DNA of 64,000 nucleotides from Papio anubis (GCF_008728515.1 NC_044989.1:80997754-81061753), one strand, 5' to 3'; shown: positions 48,919 through 61,782, counted from the stretch's first letter. Numbers and translations are program-made. Notes: generated from the sequence alone by a model not told the origin.

Positions 48919-50808
48919 CAAAACCTATTCTTTTTATTATTATTATTATTATGCTTTAAGTTCTGGAGTACATGTGCGGAACATGCAGGTTTGTTACATA
49001 GGTATACATATGCCATGGTGGTTTGCTGCACCCATCAACCTGTCATCTACATTAGGTATTTCTCCTAGTGCTACCCCTCCCCCAGAACCCCACCCCCCTG
49101 ACAGGCCCCACTATGTGATGTTCCCTTCCCTGTGTCCATGTGTTCTCATTGTTCAACTCCCACTTATGAGTGAGAACATGTGGTGTTTGGTTTTCTGTTC
49201 TTGTGACAGTTTGTTGAGAATGATGGTTTCCAACTTCATCCATGTCCCTGTAAAGGACATGAACTCATCCTTTTTTAAGGCTGCATAGTATTACATGGTG
49301 TATATGTGCCACATTTTCTTTATCCATTCTATCATTGTTGGGCATTTGGGTTGGTTCCAAGTCTTTGCTATTGTGAACAGTGCCTCAATAAACATATGTG
49401 TGTGTGTATCTTTATAGTAGAATGATTTATAATCCTTTAGGTATTTACCCAGTAATGGGATTGCTGGGTCAAATGATATTTCTAGTTCTAGATCCTTGAG
49501 GAATCGCCACACTGTCTTCTACAATGGTTGAACTAATTTACACTCCCACCAACGGTGTAAAAGCAATCCTATTTCTCGACGTCCTCTCTAGCATCTGTTT
49601 TCTGACTTAATGATTGCCATTCTAACTTGTGTGAGATGGTATCTCATTGTGGCTTTGATTTGCATTTCTCTAATGACCAGCGATGATGAGCATTATTTCA
49701 TATGTTTGTTGGCTGCATAAATGTCCTCTTTTAGAGAAGTGTCTTTTCATATCCTTTGCCCACTTTTTGATGGAGTTGTTTGATTTTCTTGAAAATGTAA
49801 GTTCTTTGTAGATTCTGAATATTAGCCCTTTGTCAGAGGGATAGATTGCAAAAATTTTCTCCATTCTGTAGGTTGCCTGTTTACTCTGATGATAGTTTCT
49901 TTTGCTGTGCAGAAGCTCATTAATTTAATTAGATCCCATTTATCTGTTTTGGCTTTTGTTGCCATTGCTTTTGGTGTTTTAGTCATGAAGTCTTTGCCCA
50001 TGCCTATGTCCTGAATGGTATTGCCTAGGTTTCCTTCTAGGGTTTTTGTGGTTTTAAGGTCTTAATGTTTAAGTCTTTAATCGATCGTCTCAGCCCCAAA
50101 TCTCCTTAAGCTGATAAGCAACTTCAGCAAAGTCTCAGGATACAAAATTAATGTACAAAAATCACAAGCATTCCTATATACCAATAACAGACAAACAGAG
50201 AGTCAAATCATGAGTGAACTCCCATTCACAATTGCTACAAAGAGAATAAAATACCTAGGAATACAAATTACAAGGGATGTGAAGAACCTCTTCAAGGAGG
50301 ACTACAAACCACTGCTCAACGAAATAAAAGAGGACACAAACAAATGGAAGAACATTCCATGCTTATGGATAGGAAGAATGAATATCGTGAAAATGGCAAT
50401 ACTACTCAAAGTAATTTATAGATTCAATGCTGTCTCCATCAAGCTACCACTGACTTTCTTCACATAATTGGAAAAAAAAAACCACTTTAAATTTCATGTG
50501 GAACCAAAAAAGAGCCCACATAGCCAAGACAATCCTAAGCCAAAAGAACAAAGCTGGAGGCATCACGCTACCTTACTTCAAACTATACTACAAGGCTACA
50601 GTAACAAAAATAGCATGGTACTGGTACCAAACCAGAGATATAAACCAATGGATCAGAACAGAGGCCTCAGAAATAACACCACACATCTACAACCATCTGA
50701 TCTTTGACAAACCTGACAAAAACAAGAAATGGGGAAAGGATTCCCTAACCGTATGCAGAAAGCTGAAATTGGATCCCTTCCTTACACCTTATACAAAACC
50801 TATTCTTT
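48919..50808 (-). mobile_element. Twin-primed LINE-1 (L1PA type) with target-site duplications
   Basis: The left part, 48934-50082, is reverse-complement L1 with a (TTA)n tail next to the 3' UTR ('ttaagttctggagtacatgt', 'caccaacggtgtaaaagcaa'). The right part, 50084-50793, is sense ORF2 ('tctcagccccaaatctcctt' to 'accttatacaaaa'). In L1 coordinates the right part ends about 14 nt before the left part begins, so this is one minus-strand insertion with its 5' arm inverted. The 15-bp direct repeat 'caaaacctattcttt' at 48919-48933 and 50794-50808 is the target-site duplication. ORF2 pieces are broken. Confidence 0.95.
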
Positions 50809-51119
50809 GTAGTTTTTTGAAACTCAAAACTCATATTTAGTTGCTCTGCAAACAGTTTAAAAGGCTTTTTTCTATGTTTTTGAGGGAATTAAGATAGGTA
50901 ACTCCTGCCTACAGCATACCAGCTTTTCTGGGAGGTTGAGGACTTTGTTTCCCAGTAGCCTTCTCTTGCTGAGTTATACTGGCAGATAGAAGCTGCCAAT
51001 GAAGGCTTTGACTGGTGCAATGATCCCCATCTTATGAGGAATCTGAAAAGCATTGGGAAGAGTTAGGCTTGGGGTGCAGTTCTTACAAGTGTATGCCCTT
51101 CATTAAGTGGAACAAGAAC

Positions 51120-51318
51120 TGAATGCTGACTTTCAATAGCTGGCTCTATGACCTGAGCAAGTTGCTTCACCTCTCTGATCCCCATTTTCTCAGCGATAAA
51201 GGGAAAATGATATTAGTATCTACTTCATTGATTTATTATTAGGATTAATGGTATTGATGTGCATGATACATTTAGCACAGAGTCCAGAATGTAGGTGTAC
51301 TAAATAAATGAGTAGGTA
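51120..51318 (+). repeat. MIR SINE fragment, sense
   Basis: 'tggctctatgacctgagcaa', 'gttgcttcacctctctgatc' and 'ggtgtactaaataaatgag' are clear MIR landmarks. Confidence 0.8.
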
Positions 51319-51560
51319 TTTTTTGTTATCTTTTCTCCCCACAAAAGACAATATAGTCTTTTGGATAATGTTGGTGCCCTCCAGTTCTTATATCGTGTCT
51401 ACCCCAAGCAAGGTGCTTGACATAACAGCAGTGAGCAACCAGCCAAGGTATCTGCTCTCATCAAGACTGCATTCTTTTGTCACTCAGAGTCCTCAAGGAG
51501 TCACTGACAGAGAGGGGATAGTTGAAAATACAGAAAGGAATGACTTCAATAGAAGTAAAA

Positions 51561-51734
51561 CAGTGATTGTCACATTTCACTCTGTAAATGAATCACATGG
51601 ATAGCCAACCAAAATGGAGATTCCTGAAATCCACAGTTCTGAAACTCAGCTCTGAGAAGGGATCAGGAATCTGTATTTTATTCCTAAATGTTCCTGATGC
51701 AGATGATTCATGGATCACACTTTTAAAAACACTG
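51561..51734 (+). mobile_element. MER5A-like hAT-Charlie element
   Basis: It starts 'cagtgattgtcacatttcac', has 'ctctgagaagggatcaggaa' and 'ctgatgcagatgattcatgg' inside, and ends 'cacacttttaaaaacactg'. The ends are degraded terminal inverted repeats (CAGTG/CACTG). Confidence 0.8.
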
Positions 51735-51849
51735 GTCTAGGAAGTGGAGGAAAGAGAAACCTATAGGCTATAGTGAGAATTTCTCCGGACAGTTTAATCC
51801 CTTTCCTAGTCCCTTTTCTAGGAAAACTGGGTTTGCCTCTTTAGGCTGA

Positions 51850-52066
51850 TTCAATCTAGCCTAGTTTGGATAATTCTTTACTATAGGAAGCTTGTTGTAG
51901 TTATCCACGGTAGGATGTTTAAGAACATCTTTGGCTTCTCCCAACTAGATGCCTGTGGCAACTTTTATTCTCCAGCAGTGATAATCACAAATGTCTCCAA
52001 ACATTGCTGAATGTATCCTGGAGTGGGTGGCAAAAGTACCTGCAGATGAGAACCATAGGACTAGTT
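51850..52066 (+). mobile_element. Second hAT-Charlie-type (MER) fragment
   Basis: 'aactagatgcctgtggcaac', 'caaatgtctccaaacattgc' and 'gcagatgagaaccata' match a non-autonomous hAT MER element. I am unsure of the subfamily name. Confidence 0.6.
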
Positions 52067-52455
52067 GAAATCTTGACCTTTCACTTAGGATATACATACT
52101 GCTTTAAATAGAGCCTTTCACGTCTTCCCTCTGGAAGGGTGGAAGATGGCAGATAAAGTAGTTCAAGATTTATCTGCCAACCTCATTTCCAGCTGGGTGT
52201 CAGTGGGTGGAGGTACACTTCTCTAAAAGAAAGACCCCTGAGAGTCTATCACAGTCATCCTCTAGACATAACCTTCCTACAAAGGTCTCCATTTGCATCT
52301 TTGCCTGGTTATCCCCAAATCTTCCTGCCTTAGAGCTTATGTATTTCTATTCCCAATGGTAATTAAGAGTTTCAGTGAAAATGTTTTCATACCACTTTTT
52401 TAGAAAACCTTTTCATATATCATTACATATTTACCTAGTCTCTCTGTATGTTTTA

Positions 52456-52745
52456 AAATTTTTGCTCATGCCTGTAAATCCCAGCACTTTGGGAGAGGCC
52501 AAGGCAGGCGGATCACAAGGTCAAAAGATCGACACCACACTGGCCAACATGGTAAAACCCCGTCTTTACTAAAAATACAAAAATTAGCTGAGCATGTTGG
52601 CATGCACCTGTAATCCCAGCTACTCGGGAGACTGAGGCAGGAGAATCGCTTGAACCCGGGAGATGGAGGTTGCAGTGAGCCGAGATCGGGCCACTGCACT
52701 CCAGCCTAGTGACAAAGCAAGACTCCGTCTCAAAAATAAATTTTT
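52456..52745 (+). mobile_element. Alu SINE, sense, slightly 5' truncated
   Basis: It starts at 'gctcatgcctgtaaatccca', so the first 20 or so bases are missing. It continues through 'gcttgaacccgggagatgga' to 'aagactccgtctcaaaaata'. A short 'aaattttt' duplication flanks it at 52456-52463 and 52738-52745. An antisense ORF here is the usual Alu frame. Confidence 0.92.
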
Positions 52746-53769
52746 ACATGGTGAGAGAATGAGTAACTACATTTTAAAAAATAAAACGAAAGTGGTACTT
52801 AAAATAATAGTTTTAATAATGTTAAGAACATAAGGCTAAGGATTCCCTGGAGATTCAAATTGTTTCTGTGTTTGTTCATATATATTATGATGATGAGTAA
52901 CTCTGCAATGCTGAAATTAGTGCTGGGTGAGCCCTAAAAACCAAGCAAGTTGTAGGTAGAAGCTGAAGAAGTTGCATGGCTTAGCATTCATTTTTTAAAA
53001 GAAAATTGGAGAACTGTAACAGGCAGTGACTTCAGATATAACAGAAATCATGCTTTCTTTCAAAGATATACCTGTAGTATAATTGAATAACTTTTCCTGG
53101 CATTTTTTAATGTATCAGGTAAAGGAATAATGAGGCAACCTTTACATCGCGTAATAAATATGGAGGTGATTTAACTTTGTCAAAGGCTGGATTCACAGAG
53201 ACTCTAAGATAGCAATTGTGCCATGAGGAAACTTTCATCTTAAGCATGATTTTTAGTGGGTGTAAGATACTGTATCATACCCTCTACAACCCTTTAATGT
53301 TTATCTTTGTTCCTTGGTTAAAAGTTGTCATCTTATTGGAAGTTAAAGATAGTCCCTTTTTTTTTTTCAAGGAAATTTTCCAATTTCATGAACTTGAGGC
53401 TTTCTTTCAAATAAACCACTAATTTTTTTTTAATTTTTATTTTTTTAGCAACACTATTATGCATTCCCAGTCCTCTGAGGATTCGATTTCCTTTAATCTG
53501 TTGTTTTGAAAGTTTCTTGTATAACCCAACCTCGTTGCAAGGGAACAGACAATACGTTGTCTATCCACGGAGGCTCTTTGTTGGAGCAAAGAGATGATAT
53601 TTCCAGTTTTAGATTGAAGGGAATCCTTTGGCGCTTTTGCTGAATTTTCCCTAAAGTACATTCACTCCAGGAGAAACAGACTAGAAGGTTCCAATTAGGC
53701 CAAGCCCTGGCAGGCACCTATATGGAGAAGTATCCTGGCTTGTTAGGAGAACCACCTTACATCTTTTAT

Positions 53770-53980
53770 TTAAAGGCAGTTGGAACTGTGGTATATTGAT
53801 AATGCACTATACCTGAGGACAGAGGTCATGTGCTTGAATCCCTGGTAATTGTCTATTAGCTAGCAAGATCTTCCTCCCTAAGCCTTAGTTTCCTATCTGT
53901 CGAATGATGTGCCTAAAGTGATGTGCACTTTTTTTTTGGGGGGGGGGGGGAGAATTAAGTGATAGTAGCATATAGGAGAG
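53770..53980 (+). repeat. MIR SINE fragment containing a T9-G13 run
   Basis: 'gacagaggtcatgtgcttga', 'atccctggtaattgtctatt' and 'ccttagtttcctatctgtcg' follow MIR order. Nine T then thirteen G at 53929-53950 interrupt it. Confidence 0.65.
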
Positions 53981-54844
53981 ATCTAATTGGTTGGGAGGTT
54001 CAATATGTTTTGAATCTTGAAAAAAATAAAGTAGATTAACCAGTAGACAAGTGCTAATCAACTTTTATTGATTATTAAATTGATGCATAAGACCAGCCGA
54101 CTGATAAATAATTGATGTTCAGGGACAGCCTGCACTGAGCAAACATAAGAGAATCCTTCACAGCACAGACCATCTCCATAATCCCCATTTGCACAGTGAA
54201 TCCCAGTATAGTTTATATGATTCTAGCCTTAGTGGCGAACATATGAGTAAAGGGGGCAAGAAGGTACTTATTCATAAAGACCCAGAAATCTAGCTGTGGC
54301 AACATGACCACATATACAAAGTCTTGGAGGACAAAGCAGTAAATAAGTAATGATTTGATTCTAGAATAAATGGCAACCAGATTTAAGGTGGCATCACCAA
54401 GGACAGGCTCATCAATGAGCTGACAGCTCCTATTGAAAGAATGGTCTACCTTCATATTTTGGTTGACTTTTTTTTTCTTTTTGTGCTGCACTCCAAAGCC
54501 AAATTTAAGGGCCCCAAGCATGTTTCCTGTGTTCTATATTTTGGAAACTGTATTTCCTGACCATTCTCTGTAATTGGAAAAAGATAAGATTATAACTAGG
54601 CTTACCCCATGAGTACTTCAGGTGGAAGAAGAAAACTCTTAGAAGTACTTTTCTCTTGTTTTGCTAGGGCTTATCATGCCCTCATGCTATGCTGGTCATC
54701 TGTTGGAATACCTTCTCCTCTGGAGCCAAGACCCTGGGCCTGAGGCACCAAGGAGTTCTAATAAATTAAAATGAAGATCCCAAAAGAACTTCCCAAAGGT
54801 ACCCAGAGGTGATGTAATAATCTTTTATAGTCACAGACTTCTCT

Positions 54845-55030
54845 AAAATTTAACAAGTACTTTATTTTCTCACTTGGACCTCAGAATAACTCACAAAAGT
54901 ATATTGTTATTAACCCCTTTTTACAATTGAAAAAATAGAAACTCAAAGAGATTACAGAGTGTCCAAGCTTTCACAGCCAGTAACTGGGACAGCCAAGACT
55001 TAGAGCCAGTTTCTCTAATGTATTATCTTG
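54845..55030 (-). repeat. MIR SINE fragment, antisense
   Basis: 'attaaccccttttttacaat', 'aaactcaaagagattacaga' and 'ttcacagccagtaactggga' are antisense MIR signatures. Confidence 0.75.
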
Positions 55031-56147
55031 TTCTTTGTGCAGTGTAAGGATGGTGCTGGTATCTCTGTGCTCTGTAGACTAGTGGTTGAACAAGAAATAC
55101 AGGGAATAGCATGTTTCAGATGGTATAGATAACAGGTAATATGTATTAGGTTCTTATAAATTATATTATCAGCCTCACATTTCATGGTGTGTGCTGCATG
55201 ACACATTAAAAGATTATGTTGGAAAAGTTTTTAAATTTTTTGATAAATAAGTGGTATATAATGTTTAGGGATAAGAGAATTAGAAGTTGTATTTAATCAA
55301 GTTTTCTGTGAACATGTAGACAGCTTTTTTGGTTGCTGGCAAGAAAATGAAAAAGTAGAAGATGATGTTCCCTGCTATTTGACTAATTCATATCTCAGGT
55401 GAATCATGATTGCAAGATTGGGAGTTTGTACAACTTTTCTCCCCTTATGGCTTAAGGAAGTTTCACCTAATTACTGTTTCGTCACATGACTCACGCTTGT
55501 GAACAGTTAAAACACATCATAAGGCATGTTTCCCTCCACATAAATGACATCAATAGCCAGGAATAAAGATTAAGGGCAGGAAAAGCCTGTGGGAGATCTG
55601 CCTGGTCAAAGAAGACTGTATGTTCTACCCAGATATGAATTTTATGAGCCTTCAAGTAGACCCAAAAAAGTTAACTTTTCTCTATTTTGATTTTCTCATA
55701 TATAAAAAGCAGGAATGATGGTATTCAATTTGTACATCTTATAAAGATCAATTTATTAAAGCACAAGCACTATATCTAGCAAGCATATAATTCTGTGCCT
55801 CTCAGATGCTGGTGCTATTAATGGAGGAGATGATTTTTAAAGAAATATCAGTATTTTATAAACAGAAAGCAAAAATTAAATGATTTAAATTGTGTCCGTG
55901 TTTTTGAGCAAAAACTGATCTTGAAATGCTAACATGCAAGATACAGTAAGAGGAAGAGGATGTAGATTTGTATTGCAATTTGGCTAAAGTTTACTTTCAC
56001 TTTTGTTTCTCCAAATTCCACTCTCCTGACAATCTCATGAATTTGGAAGAATGAATAGGTGATAAGAATGGATACTGAACTAGGCATTGTGCCCTAGTTT
56101 TGTGTCTTTGGACAAGCCTTTCATGTCCTATTTCCCCACCCATAACA

Positions 56148-57000
56148 TTACAATGCTTCAACAACATCTCGGCAAATATTTATGGAGGACCCATATGCCA
56201 GGCACTGTTTTAGATGTTTGGGATATAATGGGAGGTGGTGAACAAGAAACATAAAAATATGAGGATATAAGAATGTTAAAATAGAGAAAGTATGGCAAAT
56301 TGAGGCATAAGGATGGAAATGGAGCTGCAATTTCAAAAGTATGGCTTGGGTAGTTTTCACCAAGATGCCGATATTTGAATAAAGATCAGATGGATGTGAG
56401 GGAGCAAGCCTTACAGGTATCTCAGGTGGGGAAGAGTTTTCTAGGCAGAAGAAATAGTAAATGCTAAGGCCTTGCATTGCAAACATGACTGGTCTTTCTG
56501 AGCAGTAAACAAGAAACCAGTATTTAGGAGTTGAGTTAATCAGAGCAAAATCACACGTATTGGGCCCCATGTGAAGACCGTTTTGATAGATTTGGATTGA
56601 ACTCAGTCTGTGATTGAGGAGCCACTCCAGGTTGTTAAGATAAGTGATATTGAGTTCATGTAACAGGATCGTTCTGGCTTCCATTTGAGAATAAACGGGG
56701 TAAAGGGTGGGAAGCAAGGAAACTAGTTAGGGGAAGCTTTAGTAACAAGCCAGTAAGAGGTTCTGATGAGTTGGCCAAGTGGATAAGAGTGAAAAAGATG
56801 AAAAAAGACCAAGTAATAGATATGTTTTGAAGATGTTGCTGACAGGACATGATGGCAGATTAAATGTTGAGTTGGAGAAAACAGTTGTAGCATAAGATTC
56901 TGGGTATTTAACCAAAGCAGTGGGAAGAACTGTGTTGCCAATAACTGAGATGAAGAGGACTGCAAAAGGATCAGGTTGGGGCAAGGGTGGAGTTAATCAT
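56148..57000 (-). repeat. L2 LINE, antisense, about 850 bp
   Basis: The block runs from the antisense L2 terminus ('catatgccaggcactgtttt') through 'ttttctaggcagaagaaata', 'aaggccttgcattgcaaaca', 'caggatcgttctggcttcca' and 'gttgccaataactgagatga'. The minus strand carries a 189-codon ORF at 56148-56717, which has no recognisable domain and lies in decayed L2. Positions 56370-56440 are the apparent source of the first piece of the mosaic at 57107. Confidence 0.8.
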
Positions 57001-57106
57001 AGAGCTCTCACTGTCTCTGGAAGGTTGGGAACAGTCCACAAGAAAAGGCTTACAGATGCTTAGATCATTCTCTTCATGTCAAGTGGTGGTTTTTGTGAAG
57101 ATAACT

Positions 57107-57352
57107 GATATTTGAATAAAGATCAGATGGATGTGAGGGAGCAAGTCTTACAGGTATCTCAGGGTAGGAAGAGTTTTTTACTTTTAAAGAACTTTTGTGA
57201 GGTAGAAGTAAGTTTAGTTGTTGTTCAAGATCTTATAGTTAGTGATCCATCCAATCAAGGTTTGAACTCAGTATGAGTTGTTAAGGATGCCCTTTGCTAT
57301 TTTTTTTTTTTTTTGGATATGTATCTTCTTGCCTTTTCCTGACTTTTATAGC
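57107..57352 (+). repeat. Mosaic of three short templated copies from nearby sequence
   Basis: Positions 57107-57177 copy 56370-56440 (71 bp, about 4 differences). Positions 57175-57270 copy 59581-59676 (96 bp, 4 differences). Positions 57270-57352 copy 58223-58300, apart from a longer T run and a few changes near the left end. All three are in direct orientation. The first and second sources are each continuous with a longer L2 or MIR element, so they are the originals and this segment is the copy. Junctions share a run of about 4 T and a single A. Confidence 0.88.
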
Positions 57353-58222
57353 AAGAACCTGAAGTACAATTTAGATGGAAGATAAATAGAATGGTTACAA
57401 CTCATTGTTAAAAGTAATAGAAAACCCCTACCTGCATCTGTGATCGTGTACACGGTAATCATTTGAAAATTATTTGAATGTGTGTTAATGTTAGTGGTGG
57501 ATTTACAGCTCACAATGGAAAGAGCAGTGACCAAGAAGAAAGAAAATGATTTGGAGGGCATTTATTCTGTGTCTACTCAAAAAATATTTTAAAGTAGACA
57601 GAAAAAAAAGCATTCAGTTATTAAAATCCCATGGATCAACTGCTCAAATTTAAAACTAATTTAATTAAAATTACTGATTTTTAAACTATTGTACTAAAGA
57701 CCTCTTATGAGCCCTTAAACGATGATAGCATTTCCTCTTAATTTCTGTAATGAAAAAAGAGTTGAAATTTTAGGTTAATGTAGTGAATTATTTTATACAG
57801 CTACATGTATGTCTAACATTTCACTTCAATTTTCTGTGCTATAGTTAAGAGCTCATTCTTTATGAATTATGTGAGGAGAAATTATATTAGAGGTAGAAGT
57901 GATATTAATATACTCTTAATTGGAGCAATGACTGCACAGGTGACATGAGTCAAATCATAGCCCTCTCCTATGCAGTTCTGTATAGAAGGCCCATATTGGA
58001 TATGGTAAATGGTTTCATCTTGATTGCTAATTCTCACCAATTGCTGGTGTTTGAGCTATGTGTTGAGAAGAATGCTGAGACCATGGCTAGGATCAGTAGG
58101 AAAAAAGGACCTGATTGATTGGGCATATCTGCTAAGGATACTGATGAAGAAATGGCAGTACGTGTGTCACACACTAATCATCCTTGTTTTATTGGTTCCA
58201 GTAAGGGCTTAGAGCATTGACA

Positions 58223-58300
58223 AGTATGAGTTGTCTTGAGGATGCCCATAGCTATTTTTTTTTGATATGTATCTTCTTGCCTTTTCCTGACTTTTATAGC
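58223..58300 (+). repeat. Source of the third templated copy
   Basis: From 'agtatgagttg' to 'cctgacttttatagc' this matches 57270-57352, with a T9 run where the copy has T15. The surrounding sequence is not a repeat I recognise. Confidence 0.85.
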
Positions 58301-59464
58301 CATTAGCCCAGGCACTGTCCTTTTCAGTAACCTTGGATTTGTTCTTTGGAAAGTCTTTTCATATAACCTGACATTTGCTACCTTATTTGGTTAATAAATG
58401 TGTGTACAGAAGTACCAAAGGCAACAAGATGGCTGTGCTTATGTTCTGGGAAGCTAGTTGGATGAGATTTTCAAGTAATCCTAAAGAATATGTAGATTTG
58501 AAACTGGGAATTTATTGGTGGACTTAGATGCTGAGATAAGGTCATTCTTAGCTGGAGATGGTGGATGCTGGCTTCAGTGGTTTAAGACCAAATAAAAGAT
58601 TAAAAATTATGCATTTATAACCCGCTTTGTAGCAAAATACAGTTAAAGATTTAGGAAACAATGCTAGGGGACCCAAGTGTTTGTGTTTCGAAGGAGATAA
58701 ACCCAGGGCTTTGGGAGATTTGGCCTTCAATGTTTGGTGGGCACTTCCAAACAAGAAGGCGCTCCCTTTTAGGGGTAGTGAGGAATCTCAACTGGGGTCT
58801 GACAACAGTGTATACTCAGAGTCGAATGAAGTAAGGTGTCATCCTTTATGATGTGACACCATTTGTTTTTTAATATGAGATATTTATAAATGATATTCTT
58901 AACCAAAATGAGTAGCTAGAATTTGGGGAAGTTTAGATCCTTGAAGTGGTTGTATAAAATATTTTACATGGACTGTTTATTTTGATGATTCCCAAATTAG
59001 ATATTTAAACATCAGCTTCCCAGGCTAGATTACCTTTCTTCCACGTTCTAGTAGAGCCATCTTGACTCTCTATTATCAGTATTCCTTACCAAGTCCTAAA
59101 TGTTCTTAGATATTTTAGGTGTCACATCTTTACATACAATTCCTATGTTTTCTTGCACTCAGTCTTGACTACCCCTTTATTCCATCTAAAGTATTCAATA
59201 GTGCTAGAAAAGATACATAAGTGTTGGTATTTTCCTATTCCCCTCATGAACTTCTCCATTCCTTATCCCTAAAACTGTAAGATTTAGGCACTGAGACCAA
59301 GCCAAGATGGTGGTAGCTTCAGTAAGAAGAGAGTTAAAGAAAGTCTAAAGTGCTGAATGGGGGAAACTTTGAAAGGAAAAAAAGTAAGGAGGAAGATGTA
59401 GGAAAAGAGAAATAAAAATTTTATAAGACCATGTTTGGACTCACCTGGTGATTTAAGGAAAGGT

Positions 59465-59690
59465 GGGTCACAGTAATAATAAAAGCTGAGATTTATTAAG
59501 GGCTTATCATGTGCCAGGCACTCAACTTCAGTGGCATTATCTCATTTAATGTTTTATAAGACTAGAAAGTGCCATTTCCATTTTTACTTTTAAAGAACTT
59601 TTATGAGGTAGAGGTAAGTTTAGTAGTTGTTCAAGATCTTGTAGTTAGTGATCCATCCAATCAAGGTTTGAACTCAAACCTTAATTTCAA
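59465..59690 (-). repeat. MIR SINE, antisense; source of the second templated copy
   Basis: 'atcatgtgccaggcactcaa', 'cattatctcatttaatgttt' and 'tcaaggtttgaactcaaa' run through an intact antisense MIR. Positions 59581-59676 are repeated at 57175-57270. Confidence 0.8.
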
Positions 59691-61485
59691 AGGCTTGTCC
59701 TACTTTAAGGTAGGACAGATGAAAGTATGCATGTAAGAATGTACCACTAGAGACAGAGAGTGCACAGGAGAGGAAGAAAGAGGTGGGGAAGAGGTGATCA
59801 CACAAAAGGGGCTGGGGTCCCAAGGAGAGGCAGCAAACACTCAATGGGAACGGAATCGCTCTGCTCTCTCCTCATCCTGGACCTCAGTTGCAACAGAGAC
59901 TTTGACTAGCTATTTCTATATACCTGATGAGGAGAGGATCACAGCCTGCATGGGTGTTTACATCCCCTGAATAATGTCACATTAGGACATAGCGCCTAGG
60001 GCTTAGATGAGAAGGGAAGTGAAAAAATGAAGAATCATTCTGGATCTTCAGATTTTGCTCATTTTCCAGGCACAGTACTCCACCAACCTGCACCCAAACC
60101 ACAGCCTTTGACTCATCTAGTCTACTTTTCTCTCAGTGATTATGCATTGCATACTGGAGGGTAGGAGCCATTTTGCAAGTTATTAAATGGCCTTCAGTAC
60201 TTAGCAGCAGATACCACGTTCATACGAGCAGGGTCATTTAGTGGCACTTTGATCTATTTTATGAAAACGTACTTCTCGTGGGTTCTTAGACAATGGTTCC
60301 TCTTACATTTGTCTTATGGTCATGATGATACCACCTAGGGAGGGAGGAATAGGGAGGGAGGAAGGTGGAAATAGAGGGATCAAAGGTGTTGATGCTCTGC
60401 TAGCTGGCTCTCCTATCGGTAAGGCAAAAAGGAGGCTTAGCTCCTTGCAGAATTATTTATAAGGCATAAACGTTGGGTGATCAAGACATGCTGATGCACA
60501 GAATCAGGGATGACAAGATGAACAGTTAATGCCTTACATATTCATGTGACATAAGGACTGTCTCTCTGCCTAAGAATATTTCCCAGTTATGGGGGGGTAC
60601 CTGAAAGTCTGTTGGCTCTTTGTTGCATAATTCCTCATGAGTTTTTTGTTACATGGAAACCAATAACTTAGAGGAGGTCTCTGGCAGGAGATCCTGAAGA
60701 GTTGGGATAAGGGAGGGTGTTGAAAGGAAGCAAGGAAAGAAGAAGTATAGGAAAAGAAGGTGGAGACTGGTTAGAGGAACAGGTGTCTCTGTTCCTAACT
60801 TTCCAAGGGCCAACCTGTCAGCACTCCCACTTATCTTCAAGATTTCCATGTTAGAAAGAATGCGTTGTTTTGGGTTGAGCAAAAACTGTTCTGCCTTTAT
60901 TGGTGAGAAAAAAAAAATGGCTCTAAGCCATATTTAGGAAATTTGTTGACTATAATTAAGCTTTCATGGGAGTCCCCAAGGTTTACTTACCTATAATTGA
61001 AAAAATGCAAATGAAGACAGTTAATCAGTGGACTGGCCAACTATGAAGCACTACTACCTACCTAAATGAATTAAAAATGAAGACACAAATATGTCCAGTT
61101 GAGAAAGTTACCAGAGAGCCAATTGGTAAATTTCTCAGCAAGGCTGAGAAATTTTTCTTAGCCTGACTGAGCCTGCAGTGTGCCTTTCTGCTAAGGTCTT
61201 TGCCAATTTAATCTTGAGCCATTCCATGAAGATTTCCTAACAACTGGCCTTCAGCACTGGCTGATTCTCTGGCATTACTTAAAGGAAGCCCTGAAGGAAA
61301 GGTAACAGACCTCTCGTCCTCTTTTCTGTGTAACTGATCCATTACTTAGAGCTGGAAAATATTTGCTTTACAAATCCTGTTGTCAAATGGGAATACCCTT
61401 GGAATTAGAAACTCTTCAGGAGTTATCACATAGAATTTCACTTATCAGGGATCAGTATGTGTTGTAATATTAACTCTTTTAATGT

Positions 61486-61782
61486 GGTTTTATTTGAGAC
61501 ATAGTCTCTTTCTGTCACCCAGGGTGGAGTGCAGTGGCTCCATCTCAGCTCACTGCAACCTCCTCCTCCTGGGTTCAAGTGATTCTCCTGCCTCAGCCTC
61601 CCCAGTAGCTGGGATTACAGGCACCTGCCAACATGCCTGGCTAATTTTTGTATTTTTAGTAGAGATGGGGTTTCACCATGTTGACCAAACTGGTCTCGAG
61701 CTCCTGGCCTCAAGTGATCCGCCCACCTCAGCCTCCTAAAATGCTGGGATTATAGGCGTGAACCACCATGCCCAGCCTTGAA
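61486..61782 (-). mobile_element. Alu SINE, antisense
   Basis: It runs from 'tttgagacatagtctctttc' through 'gctcactgcaacctcctcct' and 'tttagtagagatggggtttc' to 'ccaccatgcccagcc'. The sequence type is older S or J. It faces the sense Alu at 62069. Confidence 0.94.

Noticed and set aside
50210..50840. ORFs resembling reverse transcriptase C-terminus
   Set aside because: They are fragments of LINE-1 ORF2 in the inverted arm of the twin-primed element and are broken by frameshifts; not a functional gene.
56148..56717. 189-codon minus-strand ORF, the longest in the window
   Set aside because: It lies in the sense direction of a decayed antisense L2 element, has no recognisable domain, and is not supported by splice or promoter signals. 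A chance open frame in L2 is the simpler reading.
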